Assembly: GCF_000221045.1 (NCBI RefSeq)
Contig: NC_015856.1
Coordinates: 744,001-808,000, forward strand
Length of the DNA: 64,000 nt
DNA from: Collimonas fungivorans Ter331
GTDB taxonomy: Bacteria > Pseudomonadota > Gammaproteobacteria > Burkholderiales > Burkholderiaceae_D
Reading direction: 5' to 3'
Below the pieces are notes generated by a model, which made no database searches, was not told the origin of the DNA, and saw only the letters and a program-made list of their open reading frames with translations. This document shows positions 35,592 to 43,884 of the stretch, piece by piece. Each line of letters starts with the position of its first letter. Positions within the stretch are counted from its first letter, which is position 1. Both the position numbers and the translations under genes were made by a program.

Positions 35592-36122
35592 ATGACTATT
35601 AAAGAGTTGACTGCGATGCTCCAGCCTCCTGAGTTTCCTATCGAAGCTCCTCCGCCTGGGGGATGGCTTGAGGTTGAGCGAAGACTGAAAACTGCATTGC
35701 CGCAGGATTATAAAGATTACGTGGAAATATTTGGTTCGGGGACGGTCAGCAATTTTCTGTGGATTCTTAATCCATTTTCAGCCAACCCGAACCTGAATTT
35801 GGAGCAGCAGCTCAAGACTCAAACAGACGTGTTGAAAGACCTTCGAAATTATGGTGAGGACGTGCCGTACAGATGTTTTCCTCAAGCCGGCGGTATTTTC
35901 CCCTTTGCTCTCTCTGACAACGGAGACGTCTTGCATTGGCTAACGAATGGTCTGCCAGCGGAACGGACCGTTGTCGTCAACGAAGCTAGAGGACCAGAGT
36001 GGCAACATTTCGACTTATCCATGGCGGATTTTGTTACAGGCGTCTTGGCTAAAAAATTCTCCTGTCAGATATTCCCATCAAATTTCCCGGAGCAGTTTCC
36101 TAACTTTTCACCTAGACGCTAA
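35592..36122 (+). CDS. SMI1/KNR4 (SUKH) domain protein, probable immunity protein
   Basis: 176-residue SUKH-superfamily protein. Typical features are the helix GWLEVERRLKTALPQDYKDYVEIFGSG-type start (residues about 23-50), a central strand pair with NFLWILNPFSAN, and the FPFALSDNGDVLHWLTNG core. SUKH proteins are a major immunity class against contact-dependent and type VI/Rhs nuclease toxins. No toxin gene is adjacent, so this would be an orphan immunity protein. It ends the small-gene row; the 152-bp gap after it contains an 8-bp inverted repeat (CTTCCGCT/AGCGGAAG). Confidence 0.75.
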   Translation: MTIKELTAMLQPPEFPIEAPPPGGWLEVERRLKTALPQDYKDYVEIFGSGTVSNFLWILNPFSANPNLNLEQQLKTQTDVLKDLRNYGEDVPYRCFPQAGGIFPFALSDNGDVLHWLTNGLPAERTVVVNEARGPEWQHFDLSMADFVTGVLAKKFSCQIFPSNFPEQFPNFSPRR

Positions 36123-36274
36123 CTATCAACAATTCTGGCATCGAAAGGGCTACTTCGTATGTCCGCTTTAGAGAAATTTGAGCTTCCGCTTTGGGTCGAT
36201 AGCGGAAGCCCACATCTAACAATCCCCATCTAATACGGTTTGAGGTCCTAGAATCCTTTCGCAGGAGTTAGCGA

Positions 36275-37222
36275 TTAATGCGACGACACATAGATCGAAG
36301 CAGGACCGGCATCAGGCAAGGCAAACGCCTGCTTCATTCTCGTTACTTCCTCAACCGGCGTTCTGCCGAACAGGCGTTTGAACTCGCGGCTAAATTGCGA
36401 GGCGCTTTCATAACCAACTTCCACGCAGGCGCTGGCGGCAGTCAGGCCATTTCGCGCCATCAAGAGCCGTGCCTGGTGCAGGCGTGTCGACTTCAGGTAC
36501 TGCATTGGCGAAGTTGCCGTGACGTTCTTGAAATGAGAGTGAAACGACGGTGCGCTCATGCCAGCTTCCTTGGCAAGCTGATCGACATCGAGTTTTTCGC
36601 CATATGAAGCGTGGATCTTCTTGATCGCTTTCGCGATTTTCCCGAATTGTCCTTTGTTCACGAGGGCTGCGCGCATTGACGCTCCCTGATCTCCAGTCAA
36701 TACGCGCAGATAGATTTCTTTCACCAGTGCCGGGCCTAGAATCTTAGCTTCCATGGGTTCATCCATGGCTTCCAGGAATCGCAGAACCGACGCCGACATT
36801 TTGTCGTCCATTGCAGTGGCGAACATGCCCTGAGGAAGTGCATCGCCCGGTTCATCAACTTCCATCTGCAATAATAGGTCGGCCAGCATCTTGAAATCCA
36901 GCCGGAAATAAATTGCCAGCAACGGTTTCTTTTCACTTGCATCCGTTTCCATCGTGAACGGCACCGGCACCGATACCGCCAGATAATGCCGTGCATCGTA
37001 GACGTAGGTTTGGTCGCCTAAAAATCCCCTTTTTCTTCCCTGGCATACGACCACAATTCCTGGTTCATAGAGAACCGGAGTCACGCTCAGTGGGCGGTTG
37101 GAACGGAGAAACCTCACATCCTGCAGATGCGAAAGGTTATACCCCTCGTTTGGCGCGAGTTTTGTCAGCAGGCTCACCATGCGCTGTTGCTGCTGTTTGC
37201 TGTTGGTCGTCAACTCGATCAT
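36275..37222 (-). CDS. AraC-family transcriptional regulator
   Basis: 315-residue AraC regulator with an N-terminal AraC_N cupin-like domain (NRPLSVTPVLYEPGIVVVCQG) and a C-terminal double HTH (LAKEAGMSAPSFHSHFKNVT and ACVEVGYESASQFSREFKRLFG). It is divergent from an SDR gene with 187 bp between them and probably activates it. This arrangement (AraC_N regulator with a short-chain dehydrogenase) recurs in soil bacteria. Confidence 0.9.
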   Translation of the reverse strand: MIELTTNSKQQQQRMVSLLTKLAPNEGYNLSHLQDVRFLRSNRPLSVTPVLYEPGIVVVCQGRKRGFLGDQTYVYDARHYLAVSVPVPFTMETDASEKKPLLAIYFRLDFKMLADLLLQMEVDEPGDALPQGMFATAMDDKMSASVLRFLEAMDEPMEAKILGPALVKEIYLRVLTGDQGASMRAALVNKGQFGKIAKAIKKIHASYGEKLDVDQLAKEAGMSAPSFHSHFKNVTATSPMQYLKSTRLHQARLLMARNGLTAASACVEVGYESASQFSREFKRLFGRTPVEEVTRMKQAFALPDAGPASIYVSSH

Positions 37223-37409
37223 CTGTTATGGATTGATTGAAAATTGAAGGTCAAAATTTCAGGGCTAATAGGTTTAGGCAAGAACCGCATAAAAACCGGT
37301 ATTTAGATATTTTGCGTTCGCCCTCAAGATTACATCAAGCCAAGACTGACTTGGGTGATTGATCCGCTCCGTCAGATTGTTCGCAAATAAACCGTAAAGG
37401 ACTAAATCC

Positions 37410-38249
37410 ATGGGAGAGCCAACTGAAATGAAGTTTCTGATTACCGGTGTCAGTTCGGGCTTCGGCCGGGCCTTCGCTGTGGCGGCACTGGCCGCCGGGC
37501 ACACAGTAATCGGAACAGTCAGAAATGCATCGGCAAAAAAGGATTTTGAGGATTTGGCTATCGGCCGCGCGATTGCGGTCGTGCTCGATGTGACCGATTT
37601 TTCTGCAATCGACGCGAAAATTACGGCAATAACGGAAAAAGTCGGGCCGATCGACGTTCTGGTCAACAACGCCGGTTACGGACATGAAGGAACGCTCGAA
37701 GAGTCGCCGCTGGAAGAGATGCGCCGTCAGTTCGACGTCAATGTGTTTGGCGCGGTTGCCATGATCAAAGCCGTGTTGCCGTCCATGCGAGAACGCCGGA
37801 GCGGTCACATCATCAACATCACGTCAATGGGAGGCTTCATTACCATGCCAGGCATCGCCTACTACTGCGGCAGCAAGTTTGCACTGGAGGGCATTTCGGA
37901 AACATTGGCAAAAGAAGTCGCAGGCTTCGGCGTGAAAGTGACCGCGGTCGCGCCAGGCTCCTTCCGCACTGACTGGGCCGGCCGTTCAATGGTTCGTTCG
38001 CCGCGCCATATCCCGGATTACGATACTTTATTTGACCCTATTCGTGGAGCGCGTCAGGAAAAAAGCGGCAAACAACTTGGCGATCCGGCCAAGGCTGCGG
38101 AGATATTGCTGAAGATCGCCAACGCTCCCGACGCCCCTGTACATTTATTGCTCGGTAGCGATGCGGTGACATTGGTGAAAAATAAAATCGCGGCCATGTC
38201 AGACGAAATCGAATCATGGGCAAGCGTTTCGACATCGACGGATCACTAA
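37410..38249 (+). CDS. Short-chain dehydrogenase/reductase
   Basis: 279-residue classical SDR. The NAD(P)-binding TGVSSGFG (residues about 9-16), VNNAGYGHEG and ITSMGG segments and the catalytic YYCGSKFA (Tyr and Lys) are intact, followed by the APGSFRTDW stretch. The substrate is unknown. ATG at 37410 has AAAGGA at 9 bp; ATG at 37428 is an alternative. Divergent AraC regulator upstream suggests substrate-induced expression. Confidence 0.88.
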   Translation: MGEPTEMKFLITGVSSGFGRAFAVAALAAGHTVIGTVRNASAKKDFEDLAIGRAIAVVLDVTDFSAIDAKITAITEKVGPIDVLVNNAGYGHEGTLEESPLEEMRRQFDVNVFGAVAMIKAVLPSMRERRSGHIINITSMGGFITMPGIAYYCGSKFALEGISETLAKEVAGFGVKVTAVAPGSFRTDWAGRSMVRSPRHIPDYDTLFDPIRGARQEKSGKQLGDPAKAAEILLKIANAPDAPVHLLLGSDAVTLVKNKIAAMSDEIESWASVSTSTDH

Positions 38250-38326
38250 GGAAAGGTATGGAAAGCGGCATTGGAGGTATGAGCCAGGCAATCGGGTCAA
38301 CGCCGAAAATACGCTGCGGAGCCCGA

Positions 38327-38728
38327 TTATTTCTCGATTGCCTGCCCTCCGCACGCCGTGAAGCACCGGCGATACTGCGGTTCGCATTCGTAAGGATTTA
38401 CGGATCGGCCGCAATAATTGGCTGATGCCGAGTTATTGCAACTCTGCCTGTCCGCTTGTGAGGATGCCCCGTCAAGGCACCGATCTAGTGCATACGCGCG
38501 ATTCATTTCACAGGTATGGGATGCACTCTCGGCGGCCCGTTGAGCGTTGGCCATGCACGACTGTTGTCCTATTTCGCAGGTTGCCACACATTGGCGTCCT
38601 GCATCTGTGGTTGGGGGAATGTACTGATAGCTGGCGCAGGCTGCCTGAATGAGCGCCAGTCCTAGGCAGCTCAGCAGCCGGCATCGGATGTTCAAGCGGC
38701 GAGTGATTCCAAATGCATAATTTAACAT
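38327..38728 (-). CDS. Cys-rich secreted or lipid-anchored hypothetical protein
   Basis: 133-residue protein with a basic N-terminus, a hydrophobic segment (about 18-30) and a possible lipobox (IQAAC). The mature part has about ten cysteines in CX3C-like spacing (QCVATCEIGQQSC, HTCEMNRA, RRCFTACGG), consistent with a disulfide-bonded periplasmic protein. AAGGAG lies 9 bp before the ATG at 38728. Function unknown. Confidence 0.65.
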   Translation of the reverse strand: MLNYAFGITRRLNIRCRLLSCLGLALIQAACASYQYIPPTTDAGRQCVATCEIGQQSCMANAQRAAESASHTCEMNRAYALDRCLDGASSQADRQSCNNSASANYCGRSVNPYECEPQYRRCFTACGGQAIEK

Positions 38729-38834
38729 TTACTTGAGCTCCTTTACGGTGGCATCAAATTTTATGAGAAAAATTTCATTTAGGCAATTTATTGTATCGCT
38801 TGAGCGACTAGTTGCGAACTCGGCACAGGAAAAA

Positions 38835-39260
38835 TTACTCGCGTCTACAGCTGAGAACAGCTCTTCCTATTGGATTTCCTGGTACTAACGGATTCGGCAT
38901 CCAGGCCGTAAAGACGAGGAGCGTGTCCCCATCAAGCTTGTAGAATCGCTCCTGCTCACTGCCGTTCCAGGCTTCATTCCAAGATGCGTCAACCTTTGTG
39001 ATGAACCTGTCTCCATCTATTCGATACCGTCCTGTGTAGGCTATCAGAGTACGGAAAAGCGCCACCAGTTTCTCATCTGTATTCCCTGGCTCCCGCGCCG
39101 TTGCGGTAATGAATACCATCATTCGCCCGTCAGAGCCGAAAATAAGGTGCCCGTTGGGGGCGGCGCCCCACGGTTGAGTGCGCTCCTTTGAATCCTGAAG
39201 TTCAGTATCAAAAGAAACCAACCGCCAGCAGCCGTCGAGCTTAGTGTCGCGTTCAGACAT
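38835..39260 (-). CDS. Lipocalin-like domain protein
   Basis: 141-residue protein of the lipocalin-like (lipocalin_5) type: DGCWRLVSFDTEL, a GHLIFGSDGRMMVF strand pair and the C-terminal LDGDTLLVFTAW segment. ATG at 39260 has AGGAGGG just upstream; a longer frame to 39326 lacks support. It lacks a signal peptide. Probably binds a small hydrophobic ligand. Precise role unknown. Confidence 0.75.
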   Translation of the reverse strand: MSERDTKLDGCWRLVSFDTELQDSKERTQPWGAAPNGHLIFGSDGRMMVFITATAREPGNTDEKLVALFRTLIAYTGRYRIDGDRFITKVDASWNEAWNGSEQERFYKLDGDTLLVFTAWMPNPLVPGNPIGRAVLSCRRE

Positions 39261-39429
39261 ATTCCCTCCTGTAGTAGTTCGCCTAAATGTACCCACCCGC
39301 CGAATGTCGGGTAAGTTGCCATGCAAATTGCAATAACACCATCAAATTCGCGGGATGCGCCACGGACCGCAAATGGCCGAATTGCATCATTCGTGAAAAT
39401 CAGGACTCGCCAGTGGATTCAACCAGTGG

Positions 39430-39684
39430 ATGCAACAGATTGATGAAATCGTTCGGCCGGTGTTTGGTAGTTTAGCGTTTTCCTTGGACGCTCATTCGGT
39501 GCAGGCATCGAGCCGTCCCTCTTTGCATCCCGAGACGCCCGTCGTCTATGTCGCCGGCAAGGATTTCGAATTCATGGATGCCGAGGACAACTGGCGCACG
39601 CTGATCAGCCTGTCTGTCGACGGCGCGGTGACTGTACGGCCAGATGGATTTGTCCTGTCTCGCTCGGATGACATGCCTGATTGA
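39430..39684 (+). CDS. Hypothetical protein, possibly a gene remnant
   Basis: 84-residue frame with coding-like composition in its second half (VVYVAGKDFEFMDAEDNW, LSVDGAVTVRPDG). There is no clear ribosome site before the ATG and no recognised family. It may be the 3' part of a decayed gene. The following 39685-39983 stretch shows nothing recognisable. Confidence 0.4.
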   Translation: MQQIDEIVRPVFGSLAFSLDAHSVQASSRPSLHPETPVVYVAGKDFEFMDAEDNWRTLISLSVDGAVTVRPDGFVLSRSDDMPD

Positions 39685-39983
39685 GAAGGGCGTTTGCGGG
39701 CGCGTTGATCAGTCTTCCCTGGCCTCGTGCTGTCTGACCCACGATAGTATCGACGCTTGCATCTTGGCGGCCTTCGCGGATTCCAGTTTGCGGGATTTGT
39801 AGGGGGACGAATTGCCAGTGACTCCGGGCGCGAGTAGTGGATTGAATCGGCGATTTACTGTTTTGGGTTAGCGGCACACGTTCCGATTTATTGGCAATGA
39901 ACGTCGTAGCTGAAAATCCGGTACCTGACTGGAAAGGTACGATACCCTGGAAATATCAATTCGTAGAATAGCCTGGAGAACGC

Positions 39984-40388
39984 ATGCTGAAAACATACCT
40001 TTCTATTTCCATCCTCCTGGCGGGCATCGTGTCAATGCATCCCGTCATGGCCGCCGGTACGGCAGCGGCAGCAAAGGAGACGCAAGTCTTGCAAAGAATC
40101 CGTGTGCAGGGAACCGATCGCGAAATGGGCATGGGGATTGCCGAATTTCCTCCCAATGCCGAAAAGCCTCGCCACAAGGCGATTGGGCCTGAGATCGTCT
40201 ATGTGCTCGAAGGGGAAATAACCGTTCTGGTAGATGGCATGCCTGCAAAAGTTGTTCATGCGGGCGAGAGTTACCAGCTTGCCGCGAAAGACATCCATGT
40301 CACCAAATCAGGACCGGCCGGTGCGAAAACCATTGCGTCGTGGGTGACCGTGCCGGGCAGGCAATTTAATGTATTTGTTCCAAAATGA
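39984..40388 (+). CDS. Secreted cupin-domain protein
   Basis: 134-residue protein with a Sec signal peptide (1-23, cleavage after VMA) and a single cupin barrel. Motif 1 is degenerate (PRHKAIGPEIVYVLEGEI) and motif 2 is GESYQLAAKDIHVTK. The metal-binding His/Glu set is partly kept. Such proteins may bind sugars or act as small dioxygenases or isomerases in the periplasm. It is the last gene before the first tRNA-Thr-like direct repeat. Confidence 0.75.
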   Translation: MLKTYLSISILLAGIVSMHPVMAAGTAAAAKETQVLQRIRVQGTDREMGMGIAEFPPNAEKPRHKAIGPEIVYVLEGEITVLVDGMPAKVVHAGESYQLAAKDIHVTKSGPAGAKTIASWVTVPGRQFNVFVPK

Positions 40389-40453
40389 CTGCCAAAAAGC
40401 GAGCGCCGCATATCAACTATTGACCCGGCTGGATAATCAGGCAGCTGCGGCCA

Positions 40454-40508
40454 CTTGCAGCTAGCACCAGCATCTAAAAGGCCTGTCGTTCGGCCCGACA
40501 CGGCCTTC
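40454..40508 (+). repeat. tRNA-Thr 3'-end-like direct repeat (putative att site)
   Basis: TTGCAGCTAGCACCA followed by ATCTAAAAGGCC and TCGTTCG repeats the 3' end of tRNA-Thr and the first half of its terminator (24205-24245) with a few changes. The hairpin (TGTCG/CGACA) is kept but the T-run is lost. Most simply explained as the far attachment site of an island that entered the tRNA gene. Confidence 0.65.
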
Positions 40509-40522
40509 TAGATGATAGTAAA

Positions 40523-42403
40523 TCAGTGCCCTTTTGTTGTGACGATGGATCCGGGGCTGAGTTCGGTGGAGACGGTCGGCGTGTTAAGGGCTGTGAGCGC
40601 TCCCCCTGAGCCGATGGTGTATTGCGAAATGCTAGTGCCTTTAAGGTTCACTACATAGACGTATTTACCCCATGGGTCCACGGCGACGGAGTTCGGCTGA
40701 CTTCCCGTACTGATCGGTGCGCTCATGGCTGTGAGCATACCGGTCGCACCGATGGTGTACTGCCAAAGGCTGTCGCCGCTATAGCTAACCGCATAAGCAT
40801 ACTTGCCTGTTGGATCAACAGTGATGGCCGCCGAGTAAAGCCCTATATTCACGGTTGGCGGAGTCATAGCAGCGAGCGGACCACTGGGGCCGATGGTGTA
40901 CTGCGAAATGGTGCCGTCGTAGTAGTTCACTACATAGACATACTTGCCCGTTGGATTCACAGCGAGAGCGCCGCCTCTTCCTGTGCCGACGGTTGGAGGG
41001 GCCATGGCTGTAAGCGCACCAGCCGAGCCGATGGTGTATTGCGAAACATTGTTGTCGACAAAGTTCGCTACATAGACATACTTGCCGGTTGGGTCCACGA
41101 CGATGGAATGCGGAAGGCTTCCCGTGCTGACGGCTGGCGGAATCATAGCGGTGAGCGCCCCGTTCTTGCCTACGGCGAACTGCGAAATAGCTTTGCTGTT
41201 AAACATCGACACATATATGTACTTACCCGTTGGATCGACCGTGATGTCAATCGGCCAGTTTCCCGCAGCGCCGACGCTTGACGGCGTCATGGCGGTGAGT
41301 GCGCCGGTAGCGCCAATTGTGTACTGCGAAACGCTATTGGTGTCAAAGTTCGTTACATACGCGTACTTGCCCGATGCGTCCACAGCGATAGAGTGCGGGT
41401 TGTACTCTGTATCTACAGTTGGTGGCGTCATGGGCGCGAGCGCACCGTTTTTGCCGATGGCGTACTGCGAAACGGTGTTGCTGCCAGAGTTCACCACATA
41501 AGCGTATCCAAACGTACATATGACGCTGATATTACTGACGCCAGCATTCACGCCGGCGCCCGATCCGGTACTGTCCGACACTGAGCAACGTTGCCCGGCA
41601 GGCTGCGTGCTGACCGTGACGGCGTAGCTGCCGTTATAAGCTACCGGGGTGGCGAAGGAGAAGACGCCGTTGGCGGTCACTGTAACGGGGTCACCGCTGT
41701 TATTCATCAGGGTAACTTGTTCGCCGGTAGCCAAGCCGGAGATCGTGCCACTGATGGGGTAGGTGTTTGCCGAGCAGACGATGCCGATATTATTGATACT
41801 AGCACTCACGCCGGCGCCGGCGCCGGTACCACCGGAAACCGAGCAACTTTGCCCGGCAGGCTGTGCGCTCACGGTGATGGCATAGCTGCCGTTATAAGCC
41901 ACTGGGGTGTCAAAGGCGAACGCGCCGTTGGCTTTCACCGTTACGGGGTCGCTACTGTTGTTCATCAGAGTGACTTGTGTTCCCGCGGCCAGGCCCGAGA
42001 CTGAGCCACCGATGGAGTAAGTGCTGACCGAGCAGACGATGCCGATATTGTTGATATTGGCGGTCACGCCTGCTCCCGATCCCGTTCCGCCCGAGACAGA
42101 ACACGTCTGCCCAACAGGCTGGGCACTTACGGTGATTGCGTAGCTACCGTTATGGATCACGGGGGTGGCAAAGGCGAAGGTGCCGTTGGCTTTCACCGTA
42201 ATTGGATCGCTACTGTTGTTCATCAAGGTGACTTGTGCACCGGCGGCCAAGCCCGAAACCGTTCCGGACAGGTTGTAACTTGCCTGGGAATGTCCACTAT
42301 CGGAGCTTCCCCCGCCACCGCCGCAACCTGCAATTGCCATGCTCAACCCTAACGCTACAATCCGGCGGGGAAGTGTATCGAAAATAGCCATGTTTATTGT
42401 CAT
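40523..42403 (-). CDS. Repeat-rich beta-propeller lipoprotein
   Basis: 626-residue exported lipoprotein: signal peptide with lipobox IAGC (Cys27) and a poly-Gly spacer. Three tandem copies of an approximately 85-residue beta-sandwich follow (43-125, 129-210, 215-296; each with SGLAAGxQVTLMNNS and a CSVSGGTG segment). From about 299 to the end is a seven-bladed YVTN/lactonase-type propeller whose blades repeat DPTGKYVYVxN and SQYTIGxxGALTAM. It is probably surface or periplasmic and used for binding or adhesion; lactonase activity is not shown. ATG at 42403 is preferred to the frame start at 42439. Confidence 0.75.
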   Translation of the reverse strand: MTINMAIFDTLPRRIVALGLSMAIAGCGGGGGSSDSGHSQASYNLSGTVSGLAAGAQVTLMNNSSDPITVKANGTFAFATPVIHNGSYAITVSAQPVGQTCSVSGGTGSGAGVTANINNIGIVCSVSTYSIGGSVSGLAAGTQVTLMNNSSDPVTVKANGAFAFDTPVAYNGSYAITVSAQPAGQSCSVSGGTGAGAGVSASINNIGIVCSANTYPISGTISGLATGEQVTLMNNSGDPVTVTANGVFSFATPVAYNGSYAVTVSTQPAGQRCSVSDSTGSGAGVNAGVSNISVICTFGYAYVVNSGSNTVSQYAIGKNGALAPMTPPTVDTEYNPHSIAVDASGKYAYVTNFDTNSVSQYTIGATGALTAMTPSSVGAAGNWPIDITVDPTGKYIYVSMFNSKAISQFAVGKNGALTAMIPPAVSTGSLPHSIVVDPTGKYVYVANFVDNNVSQYTIGSAGALTAMAPPTVGTGRGGALAVNPTGKYVYVVNYYDGTISQYTIGPSGPLAAMTPPTVNIGLYSAAITVDPTGKYAYAVSYSGDSLWQYTIGATGMLTAMSAPISTGSQPNSVAVDPWGKYVYVVNLKGTSISQYTIGSGGALTALNTPTVSTELSPGSIVTTKGH

Positions 42404-42858
42404 TGTCGTTATGTCCTCAATTGGGGGGAGTCTGGTCAAGTTTGAAGGGGGGGAAGGATGCCAGGCAAAGAAGTAGCGCTTAAATGAAAGGCATTTGGTA
42501 GTAAATACACAACACTATGTATCGATAGTTGTTTGAATTGGTTCAGTTAAGAATCCTTGCCTTGCTGGCGCCGAATAGATTTAATTCACCATTTTTTCAT
42601 GCAGCATTATGCAACATAATGTAACTTAATATATATCAGCAATATATTATCAAATGAATAACAATTAATGGGGATAGGCATAAGCACTTCTTATCTATGT
42701 AATTCGATGTATCACTATGAACACCCTTGAGCAGTAGATGTTATTGCTCAATTTTTTTTGCTCTGAAATGCACGAAGGACAGTCCATGTTCTGCAGCAGG
42801 CGATTTGCGATTTTCACGAAATTGTATTTTTTTATTATTAGAAAACGGGGGAGTTCAA
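42404..42858. other. AT-rich intergenic region with perfect palindrome
   Basis: A 455-bp gap upstream of both the minus-strand propeller gene and the plus-strand lipoprotein gene. It is strongly AT-rich between about 42540 and 42720 and contains the perfect 17-bp inverted repeat CATTATG-CAA-CATAATG at 42605-42621, a possible operator. No gene is supported. Confidence 0.55.
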
Positions 42859-43443
42859 TTGAAAATATCATCAATAAAAGCAGTTAAATCTGTCAGCTAT
42901 CGAGCAGTGCCAGTCTTTACCTTTTTGAGTACACTTCTGCTGTCAGGATGTGTAGCTTATTCGCCACTTCCAGTGAACTACGCGCCTAGCTCCATCAAGA
43001 GCGCTACGGGTTCTCTTAGCATTGCGGATTTCGGTTATCTTCCAGCGAGCGCGAGTTCGACAAAGCGAATGTTCCCAAATCAAATTCGAAACACTGCTGT
43101 GGGCGAATTCAGGATTGATCGTGACGTAAGCGTTTTTGTCCGCGATGCTGTGTTCGCAGAATTTCGCACGATGGGTCTGAAAACAAACGACACCTCTAAG
43201 GTTTTATCAGGCGATATTGAAGAATTCTTAATTAGTGATTTCGGTTTCAGCGTAGATTGGACTCTGCGCGTCAAATACACTTTGACCGATTCCGCTTCGA
43301 AAAAAATCTTGTACCAAGCTGTAAAGAACACGCAGCGCAATACAGCAAAGTTTGCGAACTCCTTTGGAGCGCTTAATGAGATTATCAAGATTAATTCCGA
43401 ACAGCTTGTGGAGGATGCCGATTTTATCCAAGCGATTAACTAG
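42859..43443 (+). CDS. Outer-membrane-type lipoprotein of unknown function
   Basis: 194-residue lipoprotein starting at a TTG with GGGGGAG 5 bp upstream. The signal peptide ends in LLLSGC. The mature protein contains FRIDRDVSVFVRDAVFAEFR and a GDIEEFLISDFGFSVDW segment, a layout seen in small lipoproteins related to the YajG/DUF4136 type, but the family is uncertain. A strong bidirectional terminator follows. Confidence 0.65.
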   Translation: MKISSIKAVKSVSYRAVPVFTFLSTLLLSGCVAYSPLPVNYAPSSIKSATGSLSIADFGYLPASASSTKRMFPNQIRNTAVGEFRIDRDVSVFVRDAVFAEFRTMGLKTNDTSKVLSGDIEEFLISDFGFSVDWTLRVKYTLTDSASKKILYQAVKNTQRNTAKFANSFGALNEIIKINSEQLVEDADFIQAIN

Positions 43444-43477
43444 CTTGGTATGAGCTTTTCCTGGCGGACCAGTTATC

Positions 43478-43509
43478 AAAAAAATCCCACAGAAATGTGG
43501 GATTTTTTT
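43478..43509. terminator. Bidirectional rho-independent terminator
   Basis: A-run, stem ATCCCAC/GTGGGAT and T-run: 13-bp arms (43478-43490 and 43497-43509) around the loop AGAAAT. Confidence 0.85.
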
Positions 43510-43884
43510 GCGCTGAGACATTATCTTGGCTCAGCCTTTCGGCATCAGGAACTGCTTCGCAAAGCCGCTGGCGAATCAGGGACAGCAAAGATCCGGGCAG
43601 CCCCTGTAGGGAATTTTCCAACCAGAGCAAGGTTTTAGCGTGGGCAACGGCAGTCGACGCGACCCAAAATCCAAACTACGTCAGGCGGTGTCGTAGTGGC
43701 GGAAAAGTCGCATTTTGTTAAGAAGATGACGGGTCTTGACTGTTCGTTGTTTGCCGGCTTTCTAAAATCCCAGCGTCAACGCAGTTGTTCTCAGTTGATA
43801 TATCGGCGCCCTAGGCGTATCGGGTACCGCTGTGCCATCCGTGTGATTCCTGTCACGGCCTCGATGTGAACCTAGAAAGCAACC
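43510..43884. other. Intergenic region before phospholipase gene
   Basis: 375 bp with no supported gene. Short frames here have no ribosome site. It presumably carries the promoter of the phospholipase gene. Confidence 0.5.

Noticed and set aside
27842-36122. Classical mobile integron
   Set aside because: No integron integrase, no attI and no canonical GTTRRRY core sites are seen. The array-like layout is reported as a finding without this name.
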